The position numbers were made by a program, and so were the translations under genes. Source: Terfezia claveryi (lineage: Eukaryota > Ascomycota > Pezizomycetes > Pezizales > Pezizaceae). From it: a stretch of DNA of 64,000 bases. The notes beneath the pieces were generated by a model, which ran no database searches, was not told the origin of the DNA, and was given only the letters and a program-made list of their open reading frames with translations. Of the stretch, positions 32,727 to 43,675 are shown one piece after another; the stretch's first letter is position 1, and every line of letters starts with the position of its first letter. The stretch spans positions 1-64,000 of the forward strand of contig WHUX01000176.1 in assembly GCA_015179025.1 (NCBI GenBank), in the 5' to 3' direction.

Positions 32727-32871
32727 CCTCCGATCTCCCCATCATTTGTACAAACTCCAATCTTCATTCTTCCTCCTTGAACAAAAGATCCCTAATGATA
32801 ACCCTCATCAAGTCGTAACATCCTACTCATCCTTCCTAAAACGATACCTTCCTCTACTTCATCAGGAAAAA

Positions 32872-33093
32872 AAATAGTTTGTCTCCAGTGTCTCTAGAGA
32901 CAGTAATGCTACTAGAGACAAGGTGTATCTCCCCGATTGGCAGAATGTCTCCCAGTGTCTCCTGGAGACACCGGGAGACACTGGGAGACACATAGGAGAC
33001 ACTCGGGAGACACCTAAAAGACATAAAAGACACAAAAGATACAGGAGACAACCCTGTCTCCTGGAGACACCACCTGGCATCCCGATGCCACTT
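32872..33093 (+). repeat. GAGACAC-rich repeat in ORF3 leader
   Basis: More than a dozen copies of GGAGACAC or its complement GTCTCC lie in both orientations here, with perfect inverted pairs such as GTCTCCTGGAGAC near 33055. The block is missing from the shorter leader of X, so it is probably a later expansion or insertion. It would fold strongly in RNA. Confidence 0.65.
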
Positions 33094-33155
33094 TTTTCTT
33101 GCTGATGTTCACATATCACATATTATTACCCTGCCTCATAACCCAATCTACTACT

Positions 33156-34253
33156 ATGTTAGAAAACGACAACCGAATTATCAGCATCGCTGATAGGGTA
33201 GTAAGCAGGAGTCAAGATTTGAGGAAGAGGTGTCAAGATAAGATGGTAAAGCTGGAGGGAAGGGACAAATGGGAGTTTGCCAAAGAAATAGCTCACCTGA
33301 CCCAAACTCAAGCAGAAAAGGTAGCCTTTGCTACCCAAGTCCTCAAAGAAATAGTGGAAGGGTAGACTGACGAAGACTTTATAAGTATGAAAGCATCCCA
33401 AGAAGACATTGAGATGGATCTCAGCTTCTCAAAAACAATCCTACTGTTGTCTGAGATTCATACGGAATCACAAAGAAGAAAAGCGAATGCATGAGAAAGG
33501 TTGAAGAATGTGTGGGGAGATGAATGGGAAGAGAAGATGGGGGAATTGATGCCTCCTTGGCCTGCTGAAGAATTCCTCAGAGAACTTGCGCGGTTTGCGG
33601 AGAGGAATCCAGCATGGAATAATGCGAAGGCGAAAATGACGATAGGTGTAGCAGAAAGGTTAGCTGCTAAGCGAACCAAGAAATATAAGTGGGTAATGAC
33701 AAAGGATATTGCCGAAAAGACGTACATGGAAAAGAAGCAATTGAGGGGAAATAAAATTCAGGTGGAGGTTGCTTCGCCTGCATCTTCCTCGGCACCTCTT
33801 ACATCCTCTCTGACAATAACTCTCACTCCTTTTCACAACAACCCTCCTCCTGAAATCGACACCCCAAACACACAAGCAGCTATTGAAATGGTTGCATCTT
33901 TCGAGGTGGTATCTCAAGCTACCTCACCAAGCAAAAAAGCTGAAGCACAGGCTGAGGCGGAAGTTGATGAGGTTGAGGAAGTTAGTGTGGCCAAAGACAA
34001 GGGGAAGAAAGTTGTTGGAAAGATTGATGAAGCAAGGCCTGAAGCAGGAAGGCCGATGACAAGGAAGAGGAGGAGAGAAAAGGAGAAGGAGGAAAAGAAA
34101 AGGAAGTTTAAGGTGGACATACCAGTTATTAATCTAGATGTTGATGTGGGGGTAGATGAGCTTAAATGGAAGGCTGAGGATGAGAAGGATAAGGACAATG
34201 CTTTGGCAGTAGAAGAGGCAATCAGATCGTTAATGGCCGGGAAGGGAGGCTGA
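33156..34253 (+). pseudogene. E5 ORF3 (family C accessory ORF)
   Basis: The ATG at 33156 (MLENDNRIIS) opens a frame with two stops: TAG at about 33363 in place of Trp, and TGA at about 33491. From 33501 it is open for 250 codons. Features in order: an N-terminal helix (KEIAHLTQTQAEKVAFATQV), the signature WGDEWEEKMGELMPPWPAEE, AERLAAKRTKKYKWVMTKDI, an Ala/Glu-rich middle, a strongly basic cluster RKRRREKEKEEKKRK resembling a nuclear localisation signal, and an acidic end after VDIPVINLD. A frameshift near 34248 would extend it to about 34330. It sits in the env position but has no signal peptide or membrane segment. Confidence 0.8.
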
Positions 34254-34510
34254 ATAAGGAGACGTTAGTGTGGAGGTTAGAGAAGTTGTTGGAAGCTAGT
34301 AAGGCGGAAATGGTAGAAGATATGGATCAGGAAGGTTTCTTTTGTTATTACACAAGTGCTGGATTGTTTTGAATATTTTATTTATTTCTTTTGTAGATGT
34401 ATTTTTTTGCTTTTGCTACAGGGAAAAAGGGTGAAGAATTTGTTGTTTCGAGAGTTGGATGGATATTTAGGTGGCAATGGGGCTGCCTAAGTTTTAAGAG
34501 GGGGGAGGAA

Positions 34511-34970
34511 TGTGGTGGCTAGGAAGTTATTTGTGATGAGGGTAACAGCAAAAGTTATTTTAGCTTAGTTTCTTAGCCTCGCTGGAAAGGGGGTATATTA
34601 TATAGGGGAATTCTTGTACTTGGACATACTCATTAAGAAACATACGCATCATTTTTACGTGCATAAGGAAAGTGCTAGAATCTTCGCTCTGTTACCTTAA
34701 GACGATTGATAGCCAGCTTCGTATGCTGCTATAGATTGTGTTTTACTTTTTCTTGAGGCTTTACTCTATCACTTACGTGTGTAGAGACACATAAGTCTTA
34801 AAAATCGCTTATCTCTCATTGAGATCAATCCTCGCTTATAAGATTTTCACTTATCATAAGAATACTCCGCGACGATTCTGCAAGATACCAGTGGATTCGG
34901 CCAGCTCATCTGACTCTCCGGACATCTAAGACAGTAATAGTCACTCTGACTATTTGCAATCTTCTTCATA
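34511..34970 (+). repeat. E5 3' LTR
   Basis: 460 bp, begins TGTGGTGGCTAGG (ancestral TATG) and ends TTCTTCATA. Directly preceded by the polypurine tract at 34492-34508. Its dyad CTTACGTG/CACATAAG (34772-34795) has one change against the 5' LTR. Target duplication ACAT follows. Confidence 0.9.
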
Positions 34971-34974
34971 ACAT

Positions 34975-35544
34975 GTGTGATAGAAAAAAATACATACTGT
35001 ATAGCATACGTAAGCCATCCTACGTGTACAATAGAAAAACACAGGCTGTATTACATATGTAACCCATCCTACGTATGTGATAGAAAAATATAGACTGTAT
35101 CATACACGTAACTCGTCCTATGTGTACAATAGAAAAACACTGACTGTATCACACATGTAACCCGTCCTACGTATGTAATAGAAAAAACACAGGCTGTATC
35201 ACATACGTAACCCATCCTACATGTGCGATAGAAAAAGACATACTATATCAAACACGTAACCCGTCCTATGTATATTATAGAAAAAACACAGGCTGTATCA
35301 CACATATAACCCATCCTACATATATGATAGAAAAATACAGACTGTATTATACACGTAACCCATCCTATATGTGCGATAGAAAAACACAGGCTGTATCACA
35401 CACGTAACCTGTCCTATTTATGCGATAGAAAACACAGGCTATATCACACATATAACCTGTCCTAGGTGTGCAATAGAAAAATATAGACTGTATCACACAC
35501 ATAACCCATCCTATGTGTATGATAGAAAAAACACAGGCTGTATC
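34975..35544 (-). repeat. X tandem array of ACGT-centred dyads
   Basis: About eleven and a half units of 47-50 bp continue the partial unit left of E5 (25515-25558). Each unit has GATAGAAAAAYACAGRCTGTA then a dyad whose consensus arms are TATCACACACGTA and TACGTGTGYGATA around an 8-base spacer. Units with ACAGGCTG and units with AGACTG or similar mostly alternate, hinting at a 98-bp higher-order unit. In the element orientation the array lies upstream of ORF3, as the dyad repeats of E5 do. Confidence 0.85.
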
Positions 35545-35689
35545 ATCCTATTAGTATATCAACGATACTCAAGATGGTTGATGGAATAAGTCCCTCTCAC
35601 TCCTTACTATATATATTGGTCATAGACTAGATAAAAGTTATGATGTAAATGTGAGTATGCTTGAGTGGTAGTAGCTTGGAGGGTTTATG
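35545..35689. other. X remnant next to E7
   Basis: About 145 AT-rich bases after the dyad array, with no supported frame, ending at the E7 LTR. Probably the pol-proximal side of the X spacer. Confidence 0.4.
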
Positions 35690-37086
35690 TATCACGGGGT
35701 GACATCCAGCCCTACTAAAGGTACTTTGGCCCTTATAGAACGACCCTAGAATCTACATGAACTCTAGGTACACTCTTAGCAGTGTGGTGCAAACGTTTCA
35801 AATACTTATCTATAGAGTTAAGAATATGAAATGGGTATAAACCTCGGAGTGGTTTATAATTATCCTAGACGGTTAAGACCCTTATGGAACGTCCATAGAC
35901 CCTTGAGGAGCTACGGTTCAAGTTTCATAAGAATCTGATTAACAGTTCTATAGTTATACTCAGATTAATATGCTGACTATATGCATATATATGCTAGCTA
36001 TATTAGCTGTTACCCTGAAGTCTTGGCGTTACCCTGAATATTGAATTATTACCCTGAACTGCAGGAAAATAATTCGGTAAAAATAAATAAAAAAATGAAG
36101 CCATGAGGGCGCACTTTAGACCAAAGTGCATCCGGTGACACTATAAGGGAGTGCGCCAATAACAGAGGCCAAAGGTAGGGCCAAAACATAAAGTTCTCCG
36201 TACATAATGTTTCAAGGTTCTATCTAGGCCTACTCTTCGTCCTGATTCCATTTCTGTAATCCTTTTTATGATCGGAGTTAAACTCAAGGAGATATCAGAC
36301 TTTTAATATGGTCATATAGGTTCATGAGGAGGTTTACTTATTATTAGTAATAACTCCGTGAATAATTTGGGTATTGAGATAAACTAAGATTCTATAATCT
36401 ACTATGCGTTGATACCTTTCCAATGGTAATCCACTTGTGACCCACGGTTCTCTATCCATAGAGTTATATACAGTTGAAAATTATTTTCAATAGACACTAA
36501 ACACTATTAAGTGAATATCGCCGGAAACATAATTAGATACCTTCAGATATTGTCGGATGGTAATTCGATAGTATCGGGGATTGGTAACGTATCTGAAATT
36601 GAATTTAGTTGTCTCGGATAAGAATTCTTTAATAGGATAAGCGAGCTATAAGCGAAGCATATATAACATGCAGACATGGGAATATTCTCTATGTTCGTGT
36701 TAGTAACTTGTGACAACGAGTGCAAATAGCAACTGCATTAACAAAGATGTGGATGGCATAACACTTAGGAAGAAATTCCAAGGTGACAGGTATGCCCGTA
36801 TTTTATAAAATATTTTTATTATAAGAATATCTACGAACACCGCAGGATATAAATAGTGCAAGTAGTTCCGGTTGAATTCATTCTACCACCAGTGAGTATT
36901 TGAAAGCAAGAGCACCTTGTGTACACAAAGCCTACAAAGTTCTAAGTCTAGAGGTAACTTTACGTTTAAGTGACATAGGATTTATTTTATGTTGCGAAAT
37001 GAGATCCGTCGTAAGGAACTACTATTGGATTGAACTTTACTGCTATAGGATTGATATTCTGTGTTGCAGAATAGATATCATTGCGG
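35690..37086 (+). repeat. E7 5' LTR, copy B, left part
   Basis: Begins TATCACGGGG (ancestral TGTCACGGGG) and carries the three TTACCCTGAA repeats at 36010, 36029 and 36049 and the TATAAATA box at 36848-36855. It is interrupted after GCGG at 37083-37086 by E6 and resumes at 46643. Confidence 0.9.
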
Positions 37087-37944
37087 TATAGAGGCACTTC
37101 TCTCCTAACGGAGGAACATGCACTTTGTGACTGGTTGGTAAGAGCCACTATAGACAACGAAAATAAAGAGAGTAATAGTAGAAGTTGATTCTGTTCAATT
37201 CATGTAATACTGTCCTCAACGCACGGCCTAAACACGCACGGAGAACAATACACGATCTCTGCTGATAAACTGCTAACTGCTCCGCTGCTGTACATGTATC
37301 TATGTCTGCATGCCTATCTTTATCACTGCAATTTTCCACCTCTTTTATCTTCAAAAACTCTAACATGTAAACTAATCTGCTCCCTTACTTAGGCCCTTAT
37401 CACACGCGTTACCCTGTTCCTTCGTGTTATTTAATCGATCATTCTTGTGACATCCATTACCGATATCCAACATCATCCCGACACTTCAACAGTTTTAACT
37501 TCACTCGACAAGAACTAATTCTTTCACCTTTCGATAAAAATAGCAACTTTTTATCATCAATCCGAGAGTCATACCAAAAACTGTTCGACTCTCATAATCA
37601 TTTGAAAACTTTTTGCTTGCAGAGTAATCTCAACCGATTTTCGCTTTTGCCAATGACTTCATTTGCGTTGTTTAGGGTCTTCAGGAGTCTAACAATATAG
37701 CCTGATATATCACCTAAATCAATTCTCCGCTAAACTAAATCAAAGGTAATCGAGTCGCGTGGTAATCTGAGAGTCATACCAAATCCTGTTCGACTCTCAA
37801 AATGTTAAAATAAATCAAAATAAATAAATCTCAAAAAAAATAACCCAAAGAAAAAATAACTAATTAAAAGATTAAATAAAAACCAAAAAAACCAAAAAAA
37901 TAATCATTCCCTTCATATCTCAAAAAATAACCATTCCCTCCATA
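37087..37944 (-). repeat. E6 3' LTR
   Basis: 858 bp, partner of 45778-46638. The polypurine tract (minus strand TTAAGAAGGGGGGACG, 37947-37962) directly precedes it on the element strand. It carries two 30-base hairpin motifs GAGAGTC-N16-GACTCTC at 37564-37593 and 37769-37798. Confidence 0.92.
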
Positions 37945-37989
37945 TCCGTCCCCCCTTCTTAAAGTTGGCGTCCTCGTCAACACAGCCCG

Positions 37990-39506
37990 TCAATCATCTT
38001 GGTCCTGCCACTCCTCTTCATCATCATCCCCTTCACCTTCTTCCTTATCTTCATATTTATCGGAGGTGTAGATTCCAGTATTCCTACGAGCTTCTCTGAC
38101 CTTGTCGATTGGCAATTCAGTATCTTGGCGACTTGGTGGAGTTGGTTGTTTTGACGGCAGCTGTACACTAGGAGATGCTGCTATAACAGGTTGTGTTTGT
38201 GGTGGGTCCTGTTTTCTCATTTTTGGACGTGGGATCCCCTTGTCTTTTCGAGTTTTCCTGGTAGGAATGGGGTCGTCATTTTCAATTGACACGACCTTCA
38301 TTTTGATCCCCGACATTAGCATCCATAGTCGTCTTGCTATCCTAGTTGTCGGTATTTGTTGATCCTCATCAGCTTCATTAGTGGCTGCTGATAGCAGAAG
38401 TTCTCGGATCTTTTCCACTACTTCGATATCGGTCTTTGTGTCATCGTCGAGATCCTCGATATCCTCCTGATCTAGTAGTTTGATGTATTCCGAGTCACAA
38501 TCTTCAACCTCTGCCTGTTCAAATCGTACTCTGGTATATGCCGGTGTTACCTCCTTTGGGGACTTTGCCCTTTTTCTCTTCGCTAGCTCCCCTCCTTGCT
38601 TTGACCGTACTCCCTTCTTTGTAGTAGACTGAGCTGCAGTAACACTAGCTCTTCGTATTCGCTCGCTTCGGCGCACAGTAGCCACCGAACTACCTGCAGT
38701 TAGCACTACTGTATCTTCGGATTGTGGAAGTTCATCTATACGGGATTGGCGTTGTTCAGCTTCAGTGTTCTGGATAAGATCTCTTGCATTTGTTGTCCCT
38801 TGTTTTTCTGCTATCGATGTCATCATAGCTACATACGCAGTATGATATTTCTTCTGATCGTTCGGAAGAATTGTAGGTAGGTCTCGATCCTGCAATACCC
38901 ATCTAATATCCTCTACCATGAGCCACTTATCTTTCTGTGTGCGGGGGGTTGATTTTCGGTCTTCAATTTCTATGACGAACCGCAGTAAAATGTCGCGCAC
39001 TAGATCCATTCCTCTATGAAATGACAATTCTTCCGCTGCGAGTGAACATTGTCTGGCAAATTCAATCGATAGCCAAGGGGGTTGTATATCCTGGAGCAAT
39101 GGCATCCAATTTGGACCCCAGAATTTTTCAGTAGACAGATTGTAATTCTGTCTTCTCTTGACTGATGCATTGTATACTTCACCGAACTTATTGAGTTCGT
39201 CCATTCTTAGATCGTCACGTGCGTCTTCTCTAGAGACTCCCCACGCTTGTAGTTCTGCTTCAGTTGCTTGTTCGATTAGGGTGGATTGTGCTGTGGCCAA
39301 GGCACCAACTTTCTCACCGCATTGTCTGGTCAATCTTGCTATACCTTTGAGAAATTTCATTGATTTTTTCCGCCGACAATGGACTTTACTGCTCCTTCGA
39401 ATTGGGTGTTGACGGTTGCCTCGCAACTCATCATTTCTTGGAACTTCGTCTGTAGCTCACCCTCTGCAACCGTCTTGGGTCGAGCCAGGATTATAGATGC
39501 TGACAT
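37990..39506 (-). pseudogene. E6 ORF3 (longest copy)
   Basis: The ATG at 39506 (MSASIILARPKTVAEGE) opens about 49 codons and meets a TGA. A frameshift near 39365 joins it to the 478-codon run ending at 37990. Shared features with E5 and X in order: helix GIARLTRQCGEKVGALATAQS, signature FWGPNWMPLLQDIQPPWLSIEF, then KDKWLMVEDIRWVL. A central basic region (RRSERIRRASV, KRKRAKSPKE) and an acidic C-terminus (EYIKLLDQEDIEDLDDD) follow. It is about 100 residues longer than E5 ORF3, with an extra Pro/Lys tail. One frameshift is the only defect seen. Function is unknown. Confidence 0.8.
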
Positions 39507-39628
39507 TGTGTATAGAAGTAAAAGAGAAGATATACAGATATGTGAAAGTAGAGGTGTATTTGGGAAATGTAAGTGAAAATGCTGTATGTGTATAGTATGA
39601 AGTTCGAAAAAGAGGAGAATGGGTTATT

Positions 39629-39644
39629 CGTCCCCCCTTCTTAA
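39629..39644 (-). promoter_or_regulatory. E6 internal polypurine tract
   Basis: TTAAGAAGGGGGGACG on the minus strand is identical over 16 bases to the tract beside the 3' LTR (37947-37962). It lies after the pol stop and about 120 bases before the ORF3 start, the same relative place as in E5. Confidence 0.72.
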
Positions 39645-39717
39645 TGGTAGTAAACTCTAGGCCATTCTGAAGTTCCCTCATGACCAAATTTTGAATTGAA
39701 AATTTTTGCACTATTTC

Positions 39718-40860
39718 CTATTGGTCGAGATCCATTTCGTTTGTTTCATCCTGTACTTCGCCATATTCTTCACAATCTACCCCTGTTCTTGGGTAAAACC
39801 TCTTCAATCTTTCTCCCGGATATGGTAGTTTCATAGGAGTGCCGTCCAATTCCTCTAATAGGTAAGTTCCCCGATCCTTGCATAGATCTCTTATCCGGTA
39901 CGGGCCAAGCCAACGGTTTTCTAGCTTTCTTGACTATTGCTTAGTTAGGACGCTGTTATAGAGAAGAACCAAATCTCCGATATCTAGATCTTCCTTCCTT
40001 TGTCTTCTATTCTGATCAAAGAATGTTTTGTTTGCTTGTCGATTCTTCGCTAACCGATCCGCTGCAATCTCTAAACGCTCTTTCTTTCTTTCCAGTTGTT
40101 TTGCTCGGGTGGCAAGCAGTTGATCTCTTGTAGAAATACGATTCCAATCAACCATTGCCCATGATATAGCTGTCAATTCAATTGGAAGTACACAATCTTG
40201 TCCAAACACCAGTGTAAATGGCGGATATCCCGTAGAAACTCGCGTTGTAATTGATCAGCCTAAAGAACAAACGGCAAATTTTTAGTCCAGTTCTTCCCCA
40301 ATTTCGCAAGCGCATCTATGATTTGTTGATGTCCTCTTTCCACTAAAGCGTTGGATTGAGGGTGGTACGCAGCAATCGCGATATTGACAATGTTGTATTG
40401 CTTCAATATTTCTTGTACTTCTCCTTTATTTTCCGATCCATTGTTGCATACAATGCGCGCTGGTACTCCAAATCGGGTAATCCAATCTAGCACGAATGCC
40501 GCAACAGTCTTAGCGTTTGCACTTCGAATAGGTTTAGCTTCAATCCATCCAGTAAAATCATCCCGCATTGCCACGATGTAACCACAACCTGCATCTTTCG
40601 GCATATGAATTATGTCTAGTCCGACTTTTCTCCACATGGCACTATACAGTATTGGGTGTAGTTCCTCGTCAAACTGGTTAGGTTTACGTCGTTGACATCC
40701 ATCACATGTACGGACATATTCTCTTACGTCATCGTATAGATTTCTCACCAATAATGTAGCTTGATTTTCTGGTAAGTACCATTCCTTCCGCGATGTCCAC
40801 TTTCATCATGTAGTTCTTGCAATATTCGCCTTTTTTCTGTATTTCCCAAATAACTCTTGC
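39718..40860 (-). pseudogene. E6 integrase
   Basis: The HHCC part is split near 40760, with HDESGHRG-type residues before and CDGCQRRK after. The core is open at 40751-40260: GLDIIHMPKD has the first Asp, IVCNNGSEN has Asn where the second catalytic Asp is expected, and VERGHQQ has the Glu. The C-terminal domain continues at 40209-39718 with GDLVLLYNSVLTKQ, then LGPYRIRDLCKDRGTYLLEELDGT. The Asp to Asn change alone should abolish catalysis. No chromodomain follows. Confidence 0.88.
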
Positions 40861-41095
40861 GGGTGGCATATTTCCTTTCATCCGTTTGTATAGATTCCCA
40901 TCCCGAATTATATATCTAGTTGCTTGATACTGGATTTTTGAAAATCTTTATCCGCTATACCACCTGGTCTTTGCATCGTAGTAAGGTAATCTATAATGTT
41001 GCCAAACCATTCCACATCTGTCGCTGATATTTGAGCTGACAATATGCATTCCCGTAATCCATGGGTCTCTGGCTCCAATTTTGCACTAATGAGGT

Positions 41096-41932
41096 CTAGA
41101 TCTGCATTAGAATGTCATCAAACTCATCAGGTGAGAGTTCTTCTGGTGAATCAACTCCTCTTTCTCTTCTAGATAATCCGTCAGGTCCACCATGTTTAAC
41201 TCCGGAGACATGCTTGACCTCGAAATCGAATAATCGAATCCACGCTAACCATCTCGTAACTACTGATCCTGGTAAATCAGAAGCTGGCTGGTTTAATTGA
41301 TGCACTAAAGTCTTTGCATCAATCTCGACCAGAAATCTTACTCCATACAAGTAATTTCTTGTCTTCTTCAATGCCTTCAATAGTCCTCGACATTCCAATT
41401 TTCCAGAATCATAGCCTTTCTCAGCTCCTTTCCATACACCGTTTTCGTACCTCGCAGGATGCCTTCTCTTTTCGTCCTGCGGTTCAGCTTGTTGTAATAT
41501 TGCGCCCCACCCAATTAATGAAGAATCCACTGATAATATGATCTTCCCTTGTCCAGGTTCATAATCTATCAGTTTAAGCGCAGGCGGATTCGTCAACTTT
41601 TCCTTCAGAATCGCCATTGCCTTTTGTTGTTCTTCTCCCCAATTAAACTCCACATTACCTCTTGTTAACTTATATAATGGTTCCGCAATCCAAGTAAACT
41701 TTTCGATCCAAATCCGGTAATACACACAAGTTCCCATGAAAGCCTTGACTTCAGTAACATTTCGGCAGGGTGGCCAATCAATTATCTTCCTGACTTTTTC
41801 CTCGTCAGGCGTTCTGCTATTTGATCCACAGATAAAAGCCACAATTTTGAGACCATCCTTAAGAAATTCGCTTTTTTCTCCGGAAATTGTAGCTCCTGCT
41901 CTTTCAAGGTCTGCTAATGTTTGATCCACCAA
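41096..41932 (-). pseudogene. E6 RT connection and RNase H (open 278 codons)
   Basis: The run starts in the thumb and connection of reverse transcriptase (DWPPCRNVTEVKAFMGTCVYYRIW) and includes all of RNase H: GKIILSVDSSLIGWGAIL, KGYDSGKLECRGLLKALKK, VRFLVEIDAKTLVHQLNQPASDLPG and HVSGVKHGGPDGLSRRE. It is the best-preserved RNase H of family C here. The acidic spacer to integrase follows, with stops. Confidence 0.9.
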
Positions 41933-43031
41933 TAGATTGCTTCCATAACATAACGCCTAACACCGGGTAAAACTTCTTCGAATGTTCCATCTTCCAGAAG
42001 ATACCAACTTCTTGAGCTAGCTTTTGAAGCAATGTCATCAATAAAAGGTGCAGCTAATCGTCTTGCAATCTCAGCTCGAAGTGCTTTCTTAATAACTCGA
42101 TCAAACACTTGAACACCATTCGTATATCCTTGTGGTAAGGTCGTCATACGAAGTAAACCGAACGGAGTAATAAATGCAGTCATATCTCTGGATTCAGGCG
42201 CCAAGGCACATTGATTGTACCCGGAAAATAAATCCATTAAAGATACCAATGGATATCACCAAATTCTTCACTGAACACATCGACATTCGGGGGAAGAGAC
42301 GCATCCTTAATAGTAACGCATTGAGATGTATAGCCACGTTAATTAACCGATATTTCCCATTTTTCTTCTTGACCAGGAACCATGGATTTTGTATGGCCCA
42401 AAACTGTATTCTAGCGTTCCACACTTAATTCTGTCCTCGCAAATTTTCGTAACTTCAGGAATTAATGCCTTAGGTATATGAAAACTTGGTGCTTGCCATG
42501 GTATATATGGAATAGTCGGTATTTTATGTGGCGGTTCAACTTCTTCCTGAAATACCCCTTTTTGTGAGAAATCATAAGCAATAGCTGCTTCCCGATTATA
42601 TAATACCTCTATCAGTATCTGTTTTTCTTGAGACGTAATGCTTTCTCCTATATGTAGATTTTGTACTCGTTCCGGTGTTAATCTGATCCTCTAGGAATAT
42701 CTGAAAATTTCGGTACTAGCTATCCGAGTTCGTAAAGGGATTGGTCTATATCCGATCTGAGAGTCATACCGTTTTTTGTTCGACTCTCAAAAAGCGCTTT
42801 TTCGGAAGCAATTCTTTTTTCCCTCCAATCTTTGTCTCCCGCTGGCTTCGCTCCATCTTCATGCGGCGCATTAACCGGTCGTACTTTATCCGCTTTCTTC
42901 TTATATAATGTCTGTATTTCTTTTTTCGACAAAACAGAATCCTGAAGACAAAAATCATCCGTATCCATATTAGTATTATCATTATTCTGTCCCAGTATTA
43001 TCCTCCAATCAATGAGCTCCGGGAATTTCAT
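41914..43031 (-). pseudogene. E6 reverse transcriptase (broken)
   Basis: The run 42249-41914 holds MVSLMDLFSGYNQCALA, FITPFGLLRMTTLPQGY and the catalytic box FIDD in PFIDDIAS. The upstream run 42424-42194 holds NPWFLVKKKNGKYRLINVA. An N-terminal run, 43031-42720, contains a copy of the LTR hairpin motif at 42759-42788, coding ESRTKNGMTL. Frame changes near 42250 and 42430 break the gene. Confidence 0.87.
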
Positions 43032-43675
43032 TGATTGTCCTCTTTTCCTACAATATACCTGATCTTTGCTTCATCCCGGTTCCTCCCATGATTTGCCGGA
43101 ACTGCGCAGAACATTACTTCGTCTCCATTTGTTCCTGTAACCGTAATGTAGTAATTACCATCATCTCGATTATCTTCCTTCATTCTCACTGACCTTACCC
43201 AAGGTCTACCCAAGATCACTTCACATATCATATCTTCCATCACAAAGAATCTTCCAGAGGTAACAACTCCTCCTATCGTGACTGTGACCTTATGACAAAC
43301 TCCTAGTACTTGTGTACTATGTCCTGTCGCTCCTCCTACCGACCAATTGACCTTAACATCCATGGGAATATTGTATTCTCAGACAATATCTTCGCGCACA
43401 ATATTGAGTTCAGAACCTCCATCAATAAGCATCTCGAGTGCTTCTCGATCTTTGTCATTCAGGACAGCTATGCATGTAGGACATGCTGCTGCATACAGTT
43501 CCTGATCTACTTCTTGCCTAAAAACTCTGTTCACAACTGCGTGTATGTTTTGTTCGAGTCTTTGCTGAATTTCATTGATCTTCGGCACCCGCTTGATCCC
43601 AGTGCACCTTTGTACAAGTTCAGTTCCCGCAGTCGCTAAAATTTCCTCCATATTTAGACCTTCTCCACTCATCAA
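43028..43675 (-). pseudogene. E6 aspartic protease
   Basis: Two runs, 43675-43379 and 43363-43028. The active-site segment reads MLIDGGSELNIV, so Ser of D-S-G is Gly (one base change). VEDMICEVILGRPWVRSV is the C-terminal signature shared with E5. A frame break near 43370 splits it. Confidence 0.82.

Larger units (their letters stand above)
25559..34970 (+). mobile_element. E5: complete family C gypsy element
   Basis: Two LTRs of 460 bp each (25559-26018 and 34511-34970) bound a 9.4-kb plus-strand element. Target duplication is ACGT (25555-25558) and ACAT (34971-34974, one change). A TGG-type primer site follows the 5' LTR and a polypurine tract TTTTAAGAGGGGGGAGG (34492-34508) precedes the 3' LTR. 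Order: gag, protease, reverse transcriptase, RNase H, integrase, internal polypurine tract, TATA box, ORF3. The gag, pol and ORF3 frames all contain stops. Confidence 0.93.

Noticed and set aside
33660..34198. Minus-strand ORFs of 85-94 codons opposite E5 ORF3
   Set aside because: Low-complexity Ser/Leu-rich shadows of the Lys/Glu-rich ORF3.
34975..35544. Regular repeats of about 49 bp resembling a CRISPR array
   Set aside because: Units are contiguous with no unique spacers, no cas genes are present, and the locus is eukaryotic retrotransposon DNA.
36900..37366. Small ORFs inside family A and E6 LTRs
   Set aside because: They fall within LTRs and are broken or changed in the sister LTR copies.
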